Shown: positions 16,272 through 26,540, counted from the stretch's first letter. The stretch is DNA of 64,000 nt from AWTP1-9 sp035703165 (GCA_035703165.1 DASSYR010000029.1:62001-126000); one strand, 5' to 3'. Numbers and translations: made by a program. The notes: a model not told the origin generated them from the sequence alone.

Positions 16272-19091
16272 ATGGCGAAAAGACTAATATTCTTGGCTTT
16301 ATTCTTTTTTAGTGTGGTGTTAGTTTTTGCTCAACCCGGAACTATTGATGGTAAGGTGACTGATGTTAAATCCGGGGGCCCTGTTATTGGTGCTTCCATA
16401 ACAATAAGCGGAGATAAAACGGTAGTGGCAACCGATGTAGAGGGTAGATTTGTGCTTAACCTGGCTTCCGGGAAAAAATACGTTATAAAAGTTAGTTCCG
16501 TTGGATATAAAACCAAAGAGTTGGCTAATGTAGAAGTGGTAGCTAACAAGGTTATTTATTTGGATATAACTATGGAAACTGCTTCCAGAACGGAAACGGA
16601 GGTAGTGGTAAAATCAACTCCCAAAAAAGAGACAATTAATGCGTTACTTTCTTATCAGCGTTCTTCACCAGTAGTGGCGCAGGTAATGAGTGCAGAAATT
16701 ATTCGCCGTTCTCCTGATAAAAATACCGGTGAGGTACTTAAGCGTGTGCCCGGTACATCTGTCCAGGAAGGGAAATATTTAGTAGTTCGGGGTTTAGCCG
16801 ATCGTTACAACCAGGCAATGCTAAATGGTGTATTACTGAGCAGTACCGAACCCGATCGCAAAACGTTCAGTTTTGATATTTTTCCTGTGGCTGTAATTGA
16901 TAACATTATTATAAACAAAGCCTTTGTTCCGGAATTACCGGGTGAATGGGCGGGGGGGCTGGTGCAGGTAAATACAAAAGATATTCCTGCCAAAGGATTT
17001 ATTAATATACAGTTAGGAACAGGGTTTAATACACAAACAATCGGGAATGATTTTTATACATATAAAGGTGGTAAAGCAGACTGGTTGGGTATTGATGATG
17101 GTTTCAGGGCATTACCAGCAGACCTGCCCACTAAAAGTAAATTTGCCGCTATTAAAAGCCAGGAAGAGCAGGCTGCGTATGGACGAAAATTTCAAAATGT
17201 TTGGACAACAGATAATGTTAATGCACCTTTAAATGCTACTTTTCAAATAAGCGGTGGTTTTAATACAAAAATCTTTGGAAGAAAAACGGGTGGTATTCTG
17301 GCGTTGACTTATAACAAAAGTAACAAAAGAGTTAGCTATAGTAACTTGTTCATTCCCGGAGCCGGATCAAAGGAAGATTTTTTTTATCAGAATGAAAAAT
17401 ATAACCAGGATGTATTAGCAGGATTACTGGCAAATTTTACTATACAATTAAATGCCGGCAATAAAATATCTTTTAAAAACATCCTCAACATTAATTCAAC
17501 AGATTATGTACTTAACCGAACCGGATTGGATTATATTTTGGGTGGCGGTGTTGGTGTACCTATTAGGGCAACCGAATTAGGGTTTAAGCAAAATACATTT
17601 TTCAATACACAGGCATTAGGTGAACATAACCTTGCCATTGGCGGTTTAAAATTAAAATGGTTCGGAAGTTTTAATATTCTTGATCAGTACATACCCGATC
17701 AGCGTCGGTTGCAATATTACCAGGACGATACACAGCCCGGAGCCCCATACCTGGCATTACTGGCAGGAGGTAATTCCCAGAAATCGGGAAGCCGGTTTTA
17801 TAGTTTTCTCAGCGATTACATTTATAATGCCGGAGGAGATTTAAGCAAAACATTTTTATTATTTGATAACAAACAAACCATAAAAGCCGGGTACTTATTT
17901 CAGGTAAAAGACAGGTTATTTGATAGTCGCCCGTTTTATTACCAAATAGAAAGAGACAATAGCGGAACACTGGTAAAGCAATCTCCCGATAAAATATTTG
18001 CCCCCGAAAATATTACCGGAAAAGATGGGGGTATTGTTTTTGGTGAATTGGAGGGTATCCAATACCGTTATATTGCCAATACTATTTTAAATGCGGCTTT
18101 TTTACAGCTTGATAACCAGTTTACAGATAAACTTCGGATTGTTTGGGGTGTTCGTTACGAAAGTTTTGACCAGGTAGTAGGAAGTTTAAAAACGTCTGAC
18201 CCACGACATGTAGCTTCGAAAGTAATAGATTTTTTACCCGGTGTAAATGTAACATACAAACTAAATGGAAAGACCAATTTACGTTTATCCGGTTCCCAAA
18301 CGGTTGTTCGCCCCGAATTTCGTGAGTTGAGCAATTTTGCCTTTTACGATTTTGAACTGGGGGCAACTGTTATAGGAAACAAAACATTGCAACGTACTAA
18401 AATTACTAACGCAGATTTAAGATACGAGTGGTATCCCAGGTCCGGCGAGTTGATAACTCTTGGAGTTTTTTATAAAAATTTTAAAAGGCCTATAGAACTC
18501 TATTTTAATGTATCCGGGGCCGGTAGCAGCAATACTTTTAATTTTCAGAATGCTGATAAAGCAAACAGTTATGGGATTGAACTTGAGTTTAGAAAAAAAT
18601 TGGATTATAATAAAGCTTTTAAAAATTTTACAATTAGCGGAAATGTCAGTTACATCTATAATCGTGTCACCGGGCTTAACCTAAACCGCCCGATGCAGGG
18701 ACAAAGTCCTTACCTAATCAATTTAGGTGTTCAATATGATGTTGAAAAAATAGGGTTTACTTCTACTTTATTATTCAATCGAATAGGTCGGAGAATTTTA
18801 TTTGTCGGCAACATTAATAATGCTACGGGTGTAGGGGTACCCGAAATATGGGAGAATCCAAGGTCTATCCTGGATTTACAATTGTCAAAAAAATTATTTA
18901 AACAGAAAGGGGAAATAAAACTTAATCTTTCCGATTTACTCAATGAGGCGGCTTATTTCTACCATGATTTAAATGGTAATAAAAAACTAGATAAAAGTAG
19001 TAGCGAACCTATTTTAACTAAAGATGTGACAGCGATCCGGCGGATATATGGTACTAATATTAGTTTTTCTTTTTCATACAACATTAAATAA
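16272..19091 (+). CDS. TonB-dependent receptor with carboxypeptidase-like domain
   Basis: 939 residues: signal peptide (MAKRLIFLALFFFSVVLVFAQ), a CarboxypepD_reg-like domain (about 24-100, GTIDGKVTDVKSGGPVIGAS), a plug domain (about 125-235, VLKRVPGTSVQ and VVRGLADRYNQ), and a 22-strand-type barrel ending in FSFSYNIK. It imports a substrate across the outer membrane using TonB energy. The partner is the surface lipoprotein 31 bases downstream rather than a SusD-type protein. Its location beside an OprP porin, DUF47 and PiT genes suggests phosphate or a phosphate compound as substrate; that is inference. Confidence 0.93.
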   Translation: MAKRLIFLALFFFSVVLVFAQPGTIDGKVTDVKSGGPVIGASITISGDKTVVATDVEGRFVLNLASGKKYVIKVSSVGYKTKELANVEVVANKVIYLDITMETASRTETEVVVKSTPKKETINALLSYQRSSPVVAQVMSAEIIRRSPDKNTGEVLKRVPGTSVQEGKYLVVRGLADRYNQAMLNGVLLSSTEPDRKTFSFDIFPVAVIDNIIINKAFVPELPGEWAGGLVQVNTKDIPAKGFINIQLGTGFNTQTIGNDFYTYKGGKADWLGIDDGFRALPADLPTKSKFAAIKSQEEQAAYGRKFQNVWTTDNVNAPLNATFQISGGFNTKIFGRKTGGILALTYNKSNKRVSYSNLFIPGAGSKEDFFYQNEKYNQDVLAGLLANFTIQLNAGNKISFKNILNINSTDYVLNRTGLDYILGGGVGVPIRATELGFKQNTFFNTQALGEHNLAIGGLKLKWFGSFNILDQYIPDQRRLQYYQDDTQPGAPYLALLAGGNSQKSGSRFYSFLSDYIYNAGGDLSKTFLLFDNKQTIKAGYLFQVKDRLFDSRPFYYQIERDNSGTLVKQSPDKIFAPENITGKDGGIVFGELEGIQYRYIANTILNAAFLQLDNQFTDKLRIVWGVRYESFDQVVGSLKTSDPRHVASKVIDFLPGVNVTYKLNGKTNLRLSGSQTVVRPEFRELSNFAFYDFELGATVIGNKTLQRTKITNADLRYEWYPRSGELITLGVFYKNFKRPIELYFNVSGAGSSNTFNFQNADKANSYGIELEFRKKLDYNKAFKNFTISGNVSYIYNRVTGLNLNRPMQGQSPYLINLGVQYDVEKIGFTSTLLFNRIGRRILFVGNINNATGVGVPEIWENPRSILDLQLSKKLFKQKGEIKLNLSDLLNEAAYFYHDLNGNKKLDKSSSEPILTKDVTAIRRIYGTNISFSFSYNIK

Positions 19092-19122
19092 AATAATTTT
19101 TTAAAATATTAAAACAAACATT

Positions 19123-20511
19123 ATGAACAAAATTGTTGCACAGGTCTTGATACTTCTGTTATTAGTAAGTTCTTGTCGTAAGATTGAAGTTGATGGCGGA
19201 ACGGTAGTTAATTCGCCTACTTCTGAAAATACTGTTCTATCAGGAGTTATCAGAAGCGATATTACTTTAAGAGAAGGTAATACTTATTTATTGAGAGGAA
19301 TTGTTTATGTAACAGATGGGGCTGTGTTAACAATAGAAGCCGGAACAACAATATTAGGCGATAAATCTTCAAGAGGAGCTCTTATAATAACAAGAGGAAG
19401 TCGTATAGAGGCAAAAGGAACGGCTAATAAACCGATAGTTTTTACCAGTAGCGAACTTACGTCGCCAAAAGCTGGAGATTGGGGAGGGCTTGTACTATTG
19501 GGTCGTGCTAAAACCAATGCAACTTTTAATGGAACCAGTGGGTTAGGTGAAGCGGAGGGCGGAATAAACAACGGTGATGGGTATGGGTTGTATGGGGGGG
19601 CTGATGATAATGATAATAGCGGTACATTACAATATGTACGTATTGAATATGCCGGGTATGCTTTTCTGCCGGATAAAGAGTTAAATGGGCTAAGCATGTA
19701 CGCGGTAGGGCGTGGTACCAAAATATCGTATATAGAAGTTTTATATGCTGCTGATGACAGCTTTGAGTGGTTTGGTGGTACGGTTAACTGTGATCACTTA
19801 ATTGCTTATAAAGGACTGGATGATGAATTTGATACGGATAATGGTTTTAATGGTAAAGTACAATTTGGCATTGGTATTCGCGATTCTGCTATTGCAGATG
19901 TGAGTGGAAGTAATGGTTTTGAAAGTGATAACGACGCAGCCGGATCCATGTTAACACCCGGAACGGCAGCGGTATTTGCTAATATTACATTGGTAGGACC
20001 ACGTCAAAATTTGACAAATATGGGTAATGCCTTATTTAGGAATGCAGCACAAATACGTCGTAATTCCTCCCTATCGGTATTTAACTCAGTATTTTTGGGA
20101 TGGCCTACTGGTTTACTGATTGATGCTTCAACCGGAAGACCTACCGACTTGAACATTACTTCTGATAATACATTAAAATGGGCTGGTAATATAATTGCGG
20201 GTAGTTCCACACCATTAAAATACAGCGCTAGTAGTTCTGCTCCCACGGGATGGACGTTAACCGATTTCACAAACTGGTATAATATGCCAGAGTTAAAAAA
20301 TACTACTTTGGCAACCACGGCCGACGCAGGATATGCAGGTGCTTTTAATTACACAAATCCGGACTTCTCCCCTTTGCCCGGGTCAGCAGTATTAAATGCC
20401 GGTATTGATTATTCAGATCCTAAACTAACGGGTTTTACCGCAGTATCTTACAGAGGAGCTGTGGGTACCAATGATACCTGGTATAAAGGTTGGACGAGAT
20501 TTCCTCAATAA
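19123..20511 (+). CDS. Surface lipoprotein with beta-helix-like domain
   Basis: 462 residues, lipoprotein signal ending LLLLVSSC. The mature protein has Gly/Asn/Thr-rich, beta-strand repeats like a right-handed beta-helix (GAVLTIEAGTTILG, TISYIEV-like steps), and acidic loops (GADDNDNSG, DDEFDTDNG) that could bind calcium. It is co-transcribed with the TonB receptor, with a 31-base gap, and is followed by a terminator, so it probably acts as the receptor's extracellular substrate-binding partner. Homologous pairs are common in Bacteroidota; no ligand is established by the sequence. Confidence 0.82.
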   Translation: MNKIVAQVLILLLLVSSCRKIEVDGGTVVNSPTSENTVLSGVIRSDITLREGNTYLLRGIVYVTDGAVLTIEAGTTILGDKSSRGALIITRGSRIEAKGTANKPIVFTSSELTSPKAGDWGGLVLLGRAKTNATFNGTSGLGEAEGGINNGDGYGLYGGADDNDNSGTLQYVRIEYAGYAFLPDKELNGLSMYAVGRGTKISYIEVLYAADDSFEWFGGTVNCDHLIAYKGLDDEFDTDNGFNGKVQFGIGIRDSAIADVSGSNGFESDNDAAGSMLTPGTAAVFANITLVGPRQNLTNMGNALFRNAAQIRRNSSLSVFNSVFLGWPTGLLIDASTGRPTDLNITSDNTLKWAGNIIAGSSTPLKYSASSSAPTGWTLTDFTNWYNMPELKNTTLATTADAGYAGAFNYTNPDFSPLPGSAVLNAGIDYSDPKLTGFTAVSYRGAVGTNDTWYKGWTRFPQ

Positions 20512-20561
20512 TTAAATTCTTTTCTGGATCGTTCAGGGTTTTCCTTAAGCAAGTAAGCCCG

Positions 20562-20589
20562 ATGCTCCGCCCCCGGCGGGGCATTTTTT
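20562..20589 (+). terminator. Rho-independent terminator
   Basis: ATGCTCCGCC and GGCGGGGCAT form a 10-pair stem (one G-U) around a three-base loop, followed by six Ts. It ends the TonB receptor and lipoprotein transcript, convergent with the porin gene. Confidence 0.85.
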
Positions 20590-20644
20590 GCTTTATCTAT
20601 ATTGCAAAATTAGAGCCTGAACCGGGATGATTTTTTATTGTTAT

Positions 20645-21943
20645 CTAAAATCTAAATTGCAAACGGAAAGTAAATACATTGTCCTTTACATCGGAAGTAA
20701 AACCTGAAAAACTTGTTTTTTCGTTGGTAACAATTTCATACCATAAAACCAACTTGAGATTTTCGTTAATGTAATTGATATAGCCAAACCCAAGTGTTGA
20801 AAATTTAATATCCGTTGAGTTTAAATTATTGTTTTTACCGATAGCTGTTCCACTGATTTTTGAATTGGGGTCATACCAATCATACTTAACACCTATTTGA
20901 TGATGTGTATTGAAAATATTATGTAAAAGATAAAAATAAGCCCCATTAAACTGGCGTACATAAACCGGTTCCTTTAATAAAGTACCTGGCGATTCGGAAG
21001 TTGATGCAGAAGCACTCTGTGTTCCCCACCAGTACTCAGCCCTTAATTCAGTTGCACCGGCTTTGGTTAGAAACTTTAACTGGGCATCTGCTTCATAATA
21101 TTTGCGAGGGGCCTTGCTATCCACATTTGCACCTGATTTTATGCCTGCAAAAGTTTTGTTACCATTAATGGTATTAATAGTAAAACGAGTTGAGTCTTTC
21201 TCTATCCACCCACCCTGTAAAGTTCCGATTGCCGCACTTAGCAATGTTTTTTTGCTGAGATGAACGGGTTTTAATGCAATGCGGCTGATGATATCTTTAT
21301 AACTATCATAATCCACTGGAGACGTCAACCCCTGACCGTTAAATACTCCTAAATCCCAACGGAAATTTCTTAATGGGTGTCCGCTTTTGGCTGGCTCAAA
21401 ACTTATCATAGCTCCAAGATCACGTTCCGTTCGCAATAATATTTGACTCATTCTTCCTCGTTCCGGCGATTCACGATCCGAAGAAGATAAATTTAACTCA
21501 TAGCCAAACGGACGGGCAAACATTCCTATAGTACCTGAAAAACTTTGAAGTTTGTTTTCATAAATTCTTCCCCAAAAATCACGTATAAAAACACCTCTTT
21601 CAGTACCATCAAATTGAAAAACAAATTGAAGTTGTGGCTGATTATTGTTAAAACGAACATAATCAAAACGTAAACGTCCACGTCGTAGCAGAAACCTGTT
21701 ATTAGTGTTATCAGGAAAGTCTCCCCCATTAAAACTTTTTGCTCCCTTAGACTGAATTGCCTGGAATTGTGGTTGTATATAGCCACTGATTTTCACATGG
21801 TCAAATTTTTTATATAAACTTAAAAATCCTTTTCCCAATTCTTTTGTGGTATCAATCATATCCATTAAAAATTGAGATTTTCCGCTAAACGATATAAGAA
21901 GCAGGGCAGCTCCTACGAGGATGGGACGAAGTGGATTGTTCAT
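20645..21943 (-). CDS. OprP/OprO-type porin
   Basis: 432 residues with a signal peptide (MNNPLRPILVGAALLLISFSGKSQ), a short helical stretch, then a porin barrel of the phosphate-selective OprO/P family: RFLLRRGRLRFDYVRF, FIRDFWGRIYENKL, MFARPFGYELNLSSSDRESPER and a C-terminal TFRLQFRF. The Arg-rich strands match the anion-binding lining of the family. It would let phosphate or polyphosphate through the outer membrane. The gene faces away from DUF47 and PiT genes with a shared 127-base promoter region, which supports a phosphate role. Confidence 0.85.
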   Translation of the reverse strand: MNNPLRPILVGAALLLISFSGKSQFLMDMIDTTKELGKGFLSLYKKFDHVKISGYIQPQFQAIQSKGAKSFNGGDFPDNTNNRFLLRRGRLRFDYVRFNNNQPQLQFVFQFDGTERGVFIRDFWGRIYENKLQSFSGTIGMFARPFGYELNLSSSDRESPERGRMSQILLRTERDLGAMISFEPAKSGHPLRNFRWDLGVFNGQGLTSPVDYDSYKDIISRIALKPVHLSKKTLLSAAIGTLQGGWIEKDSTRFTINTINGNKTFAGIKSGANVDSKAPRKYYEADAQLKFLTKAGATELRAEYWWGTQSASASTSESPGTLLKEPVYVRQFNGAYFYLLHNIFNTHHQIGVKYDWYDPNSKISGTAIGKNNNLNSTDIKFSTLGFGYINYINENLKLVLWYEIVTNEKTSFSGFTSDVKDNVFTFRLQFRF

Positions 21944-22070
21944 ATTTTTTTCCTTAAGCGCTGCAAAGGAATAACATTTTTATATTACCCCTATGTTAAG
22001 AAATTATTACCAATTTGCAGAATGGTATATAAACCCACTAAAAGCCTAAACTTTGCGCAAATTTTTTTCT

Positions 22071-22718
22071 ATGGCTTTTAATTCCCTATTAAGGATTTTT
22101 TTACCCAAAGACAGGGTGTTTTATCAATTATTTGAAGATGTAGCATCCACACTATTTAAAATGGGAAATAAATTAAAGGAGGTGGTAAATGAACCAGATA
22201 TTGAGGTAAGAAGTAAGTTGATTAAGGAGATAGAGGACATGGAACATATTAACGATGATTTTACTCATAAAATTTTTACTGAACTTGGTAAAAACTTCAT
22301 TACACCTTTTGACAGAGAAGATATTCATTACCTGGCTACGGCCCTGGATGATATTGCTGATTATATTTATTCTTCAGCAAAAAAAATAAATTTTTATCGG
22401 GTTAATCCTAATGATATTGGCATTCAAAAAATGGCCGATTTGATTGCACACGGTTGTGAACAGGTTTATAAAGCCGTAGTGGAGCTTCGCAATATGAAAA
22501 ATATGCGACAGATAACAGATGCTTTGGTAACTATTAACAGTATAGAAAACCAGGGGGACGATATTTTTGATATGAGCATTGAAAGATTGTTTGCAACCGA
22601 ACCGGATGCCAAGGAAGTAATTAAAAAAAGAGAAATTTACCAGGTAATGGAAATTGTAACAGATAAATGTGAAGATGCTGCAAATGTAATTGAATCAATA
22701 ATTGTAAAATACGCGTAA
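22071..22718 (+). CDS. DUF47 / PhoU-like phosphate-transport accessory protein
   Basis: From the ATG at 22071, 215 residues of the DUF47 (PhoU-related) family: all-helical, with the two acidic metal-binding motifs EDMEHINDDF and ENQGDDIFD. In many bacteria this protein is encoded next to PiT transporters and tunes phosphate import. Here the PiT gene starts 100 bases downstream, in the same direction. A TTG at 22053 could add six residues but has no support. Confidence 0.92.
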   Translation: MAFNSLLRIFLPKDRVFYQLFEDVASTLFKMGNKLKEVVNEPDIEVRSKLIKEIEDMEHINDDFTHKIFTELGKNFITPFDREDIHYLATALDDIADYIYSSAKKINFYRVNPNDIGIQKMADLIAHGCEQVYKAVVELRNMKNMRQITDALVTINSIENQGDDIFDMSIERLFATEPDAKEVIKKREIYQVMEIVTDKCEDAANVIESIIVKYA

Positions 22719-22817
22719 GTTTCTAATGATACGCTAATTGATTAAAGTTGTACAGTTTCGAAAAAGTGAAAATAACATTTGCCCGATGTCCCATTACTGA
22801 ATTATCAAATTACCTCT

Positions 22818-24527
22818 ATGACATTACTCATCATCATAATTATACTGGCTTTATTGTTTGATTATATTAATGGTTTTCATGATGCTGCCAATTCAATTGC
22901 TACTGTTGTTTCTACAAAAGTGTTAACTCCCTTTCAGGCTGTTTTGTGGGCGGCTATCTTCAATTTTGTGGCTTATTGGATTTTTAAAGATCATGCCGTA
23001 GCTAATACCATTAGTAAAACAGTAAATAAAGAATTTATTACCCTGCCGGTAATATTGTCAGGGTTATTAGCTGCTATTTTCTGGAACCTGCTTACCTGGT
23101 GGTATGGTATTCCTTCTTCATCATCTCATACACTTATCGGTGGTTTTGCCGGAGCGGCTATTGCTCATGCAATCACACAGCACGGGTTTGGTTTGTCATG
23201 GGGAAAAATTGTAGAAAGCGATACAATTCTAAAAACTATTCTTTTCATTTTTTTGGCTCCTTTAATAGGCATGATCATTTCCATTTTTATTACCGTGGTT
23301 ACGATTATGCGTAATGTGTGGGCACGTATCGCTATTATTGCAGCGGCCACTTTTTTCTCAGTGCTGTTGTTTGACAAATTTGAGCATGATAAAATGGATG
23401 AAAATTTACAGAAGTTTTTAAAAGTTGATAAATACAAAAAAGATGTGGCGGCAGCTGAATTAAAAGCCAAAGCTTCTCCGAAAGATAGTGTAGCCAAGGC
23501 AGCGGTAAGTATTGCCAAAGACAAACTTGAAAAGGGACTGGTTATTTATAATAAGATAAAACCTTTGATAGAAGAATATAATAAAACCGGTGCCGGCCCG
23601 ATTGCGGAAAAATCTTACAAAGAAGGATGGCTTAAAGAAGTTGAAGTGAGTAAATTAAAAGATGATGTACGAAATGCCAACGACTTTCTTGTTTTAGAAG
23701 CATCTGCACCATCAAACTCTCATAAAAAAGCAGAGTACGATGAGGCCAAGGAATTAACAGAAAAGTATAAAGAACCACTTAAACTGTACCTTAATAAAAA
23801 AATCAGTTTAGACAGTACTATCGTAGTCATAAATAAAATTTATCCTATTAAACCGGAAAATGCAGCTAAAGTGAATGCAAAGATTTTGAAATTTAATATT
23901 GAAAAATCATTCCGAAAGGACATTGAGAAAGCTGATAACTCGGTAATTGTATGGGGTATAGTTATTACCTCTATTTTATTTTCGTTGATTTACCTGTATA
24001 GTGAAAAAGTTAAAACACCGTCAGCTTACAATATCGCCAACATGTTTAAGAAATTACAGTTATTTAGTTCGGCTGCATTTAGTATAGGACATGGCGGAAA
24101 CGATGCTCAGAAAGTAATGGGAATAATTGGCGCTGCTTTAATAGCCAGCGGCACTATACAGGAATTTGGTCAGCTTCCAGCCTGGGTGCCCATCAGTTGT
24201 TATCTTGCCATTGGTATAGGAACGATGAGTGGCGGTTGGAAAATTGTGAAAACAATGGGAACCAAGATTACAAAAGTAACTCCGTTAGAAGGTGTAGCAG
24301 CAGAAACATCTGGTGCTTTTACATTGTTCTTTACCGGGCAAATGGGAATTCCTGTCTCCACTACACATACCATTACCGGTTCTATCATTGGTGTAGGAGC
24401 AACCAAGCGGTTAAGCGCTGTGCGTTGGGGTGTTACTACCAACTTATTATGGGCCTGGATATTAACGATACCGGTAAGTGGAATTTTAGCTGCAATCCTT
24501 TACTGGATTGTAAACTTGTTTTTGTAA
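22818..24527 (+). CDS. PiT-family inorganic phosphate transporter with large insert
   Basis: 569 residues from the ATG at 22818. The two PiT repeats are clear: GFHDAANSIA and PSSSSHTLIGG in the first half, GHGGNDAQKVMG and PVSTTHTITGS in the second. Between them, from about residue 187 to 373, is a charged Lys/Glu-rich insert of some 185 residues predicted as helical and not membrane-embedded. The protein is a proton- or sodium-coupled phosphate importer of the inner membrane. DUF47 precedes it; a terminator follows. Confidence 0.93.
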   Translation: MTLLIIIIILALLFDYINGFHDAANSIATVVSTKVLTPFQAVLWAAIFNFVAYWIFKDHAVANTISKTVNKEFITLPVILSGLLAAIFWNLLTWWYGIPSSSSHTLIGGFAGAAIAHAITQHGFGLSWGKIVESDTILKTILFIFLAPLIGMIISIFITVVTIMRNVWARIAIIAAATFFSVLLFDKFEHDKMDENLQKFLKVDKYKKDVAAAELKAKASPKDSVAKAAVSIAKDKLEKGLVIYNKIKPLIEEYNKTGAGPIAEKSYKEGWLKEVEVSKLKDDVRNANDFLVLEASAPSNSHKKAEYDEAKELTEKYKEPLKLYLNKKISLDSTIVVINKIYPIKPENAAKVNAKILKFNIEKSFRKDIEKADNSVIVWGIVITSILFSLIYLYSEKVKTPSAYNIANMFKKLQLFSSAAFSIGHGGNDAQKVMGIIGAALIASGTIQEFGQLPAWVPISCYLAIGIGTMSGGWKIVKTMGTKITKVTPLEGVAAETSGAFTLFFTGQMGIPVSTTHTITGSIIGVGATKRLSAVRWGVTTNLLWAWILTIPVSGILAAILYWIVNLFL

Positions 24528-24553
24528 TTAATAACTTTCATAACATATTAAGT

Positions 24554-24584
24554 AAGTGGGTGATGTATTTCATCCACTTTTTTT
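24554..24584 (+). terminator. Rho-independent terminator
   Basis: AAGTGGGTG and CATCCACTT pair over nine bases (one G-U) around an eight-base loop, followed by seven Ts. It separates the PiT gene from rmlA. Confidence 0.8.
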
Positions 24585-24612
24585 ATTCATCTTTGCTCAA
24601 AATAAGTTTTAA

Positions 24613-25473
24613 ATGAAGGGAATCATTTTAGCAGGAGGCTCAGGCACTAGGCTACATCCCATTACCTATGCTATCAGCAAACAAATTATGCCGGTATATG
24701 ATAAACCTATGATTTATTACCCATTAAGTATTTTAATGCTGGCGGGCATCAGAGATATTTTAATTATTTCCACTCCATTGGATTTGCCGGGATTTAAAAA
24801 GCTGTTTGGAGATGGTCGCCAATTAGGATTAAATTTTACCTATGCAGAACAGGAGGTTCCTAACGGGTTAGCACAGGCTTTTGTTATTGGCGCTGATTTT
24901 ATTGGTAAGGAAGATGTAGCATTGGTGCTTGGCGACAATATTTTTTATGGAAGTGGGTTAGGCCAGTTGTTGGAAGCTAATGCAAAACCGGAGGGCGGAA
25001 TTATTTATGCGTATCATGTTAGCGATCCCGAGCGTTATGGGGTAGTGGAGTTTGATAAAAATATGAAGGCTATTTCTATTGAAGAAAAACCAGAGAAACC
25101 TAAAAGTAATTATGCTGTACCCGGGCTGTATTTTTACAATAACGAGGTAACAGAAATTGCTAAAAATTTGAAACCTTCTCCCCGCGGTGAATATGAAATA
25201 ACAGACATAAACAAAGAATATTTACGAAGAGGGAAATTAAAAGTATGCGTGTTAGATCGGGGAACTGCCTGGTTAGATACCGGTACTTTTGATTCATTAA
25301 TGCAAGCATCACAATTTGTGCAGGTGATTGAACAACGCCAGGGGATAAAAATTGCTTGTATTGAGGAAATTGCGTATCGGAAAGGTTTTATTACCAAAGA
25401 ACAACTATTGCAGATGGCTAAACCATTAATGAAAAGCGGTTATGGCCAGTATTTGATGAGCGTAATTGAATAA
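24613..25473 (+). CDS. rmlA: Glucose-1-phosphate thymidylyltransferase
   Basis: 286 residues, the normal length for short-form RmlA. The signature GGSGTRLHP lies at residues 8-16, with KQIMPVYDKPMIYYPLS, VLGDNIFYG and EEKPEKPKSNYAVPGLYFY following. It makes dTDP-glucose from glucose-1-phosphate and dTTP, the first step to dTDP-rhamnose and other dTDP-sugars. The rest of the rml set (rmlB/C/D) is not in the window. It is followed after 11 bases by galE, probably in the same transcript. Confidence 0.96.
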   Translation: MKGIILAGGSGTRLHPITYAISKQIMPVYDKPMIYYPLSILMLAGIRDILIISTPLDLPGFKKLFGDGRQLGLNFTYAEQEVPNGLAQAFVIGADFIGKEDVALVLGDNIFYGSGLGQLLEANAKPEGGIIYAYHVSDPERYGVVEFDKNMKAISIEEKPEKPKSNYAVPGLYFYNNEVTEIAKNLKPSPRGEYEITDINKEYLRRGKLKVCVLDRGTAWLDTGTFDSLMQASQFVQVIEQRQGIKIACIEEIAYRKGFITKEQLLQMAKPLMKSGYGQYLMSVIE

Positions 25474-25484
25474 ATTAAATACGA

Positions 25485-26540
25485 ATGAAAAAAATTTTAG
25501 TAACCGGGGGATGTGGTTATATCGGTTCACACACCATTGTTGATCTTATTGAAAGCGGATACGAAGTTATTTCAGTAGATAATAACTCTCGTTCCTCCGA
25601 AAGAATTTTAGAAGGCGTTGAAAAAATTACAGGTGAGACCATAAAAAACTATAAAGTTGATTTGTGTGATTATAATGATACCCATGCTATTTTTATGGAA
25701 AATGCAGAAATAGAGGGCATCATCCACTTTGCTGCATTTAAAGCAGTAAACGAATCGGTAGAAAATCCGTTAATGTATTTTGAAAATAACCTTGTATCAT
25801 TAATTAATCTTCTTAAGTGCGTGGAAGAATTTGATATTCCTTATTTTGTTTTTTCATCTTCCTGCACGGTTTATGGTAATCCGGATAAAATACCGGTAAC
25901 AGAAAGCACGCCACCTAAGCCGGCAGTGTCGCCATATGGATATACCAAGCAAATGGGAGAGCAAATCGTGAGCGAGTTTATTAAAAGTTCGCATGCGCAA
26001 GCCATTTTACTCCGTTATTTTAATCCTGTTGGTGCGCATCCCAGTTGTTTGATAGGGGAGTTGCCTATTGGCAAGCCGGCTAATCTTGTTCCTGCTATTA
26101 CACAAACTGCTATTGGTAAACTTAAAAGTATGCAGGTACACGGTGATGATTACCCGACGAAAGATGGCTCTTGTCTTCGTGATTATATACATGTAAGTGA
26201 TATAGCACATGCACACACGTTGGCCTTAAACTATTTAATTGAAAAAAGAAATAAAGGTGCCTGCGAAGTTTTTAATTTGGGTACCGGAAATGGTGTAACG
26301 GTGCTAGAGGCCATAAAAGCTTTTGAAAAAGTGAGTGGTGTAAAATTGAATTATACCATTGGCCCAAGACGCCCAGGCGATGTTGTGGCTATTTATGCTA
26401 ATAACGATAAAGCTAAAAAAGAATTAGGCTGGCAAACAAAATATTCTTTGGAAGATATGATGCGTACTGCTTGGGATTGGGAGCAAAGATTAGAAGAAGA
26501 TGAAACCCTGTATGGAGAGCAAAAACCAGAGAAAAATTAA
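25485..26540 (+). CDS. galE: UDP-glucose 4-epimerase
   Basis: 351-residue short-chain dehydrogenase-type epimerase. The NAD-binding GGCGYIGSH spans residues 8-16, FSSSCTVYG holds the catalytic Ser, and YGYTK supplies Tyr151 and Lys155. FNPVGAHPS and GRRPGDV-like (GPRRPGDV) segments match GalE rather than dTDP-glucose dehydratase. It interconverts UDP-glucose and UDP-galactose for surface polysaccharide or galactose use. The gene trails rmlA by 11 bases. Confidence 0.95.
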   Translation: MKKILVTGGCGYIGSHTIVDLIESGYEVISVDNNSRSSERILEGVEKITGETIKNYKVDLCDYNDTHAIFMENAEIEGIIHFAAFKAVNESVENPLMYFENNLVSLINLLKCVEEFDIPYFVFSSSCTVYGNPDKIPVTESTPPKPAVSPYGYTKQMGEQIVSEFIKSSHAQAILLRYFNPVGAHPSCLIGELPIGKPANLVPAITQTAIGKLKSMQVHGDDYPTKDGSCLRDYIHVSDIAHAHTLALNYLIEKRNKGACEVFNLGTGNGVTVLEAIKAFEKVSGVKLNYTIGPRRPGDVVAIYANNDKAKKELGWQTKYSLEDMMRTAWDWEQRLEEDETLYGEQKPEKN

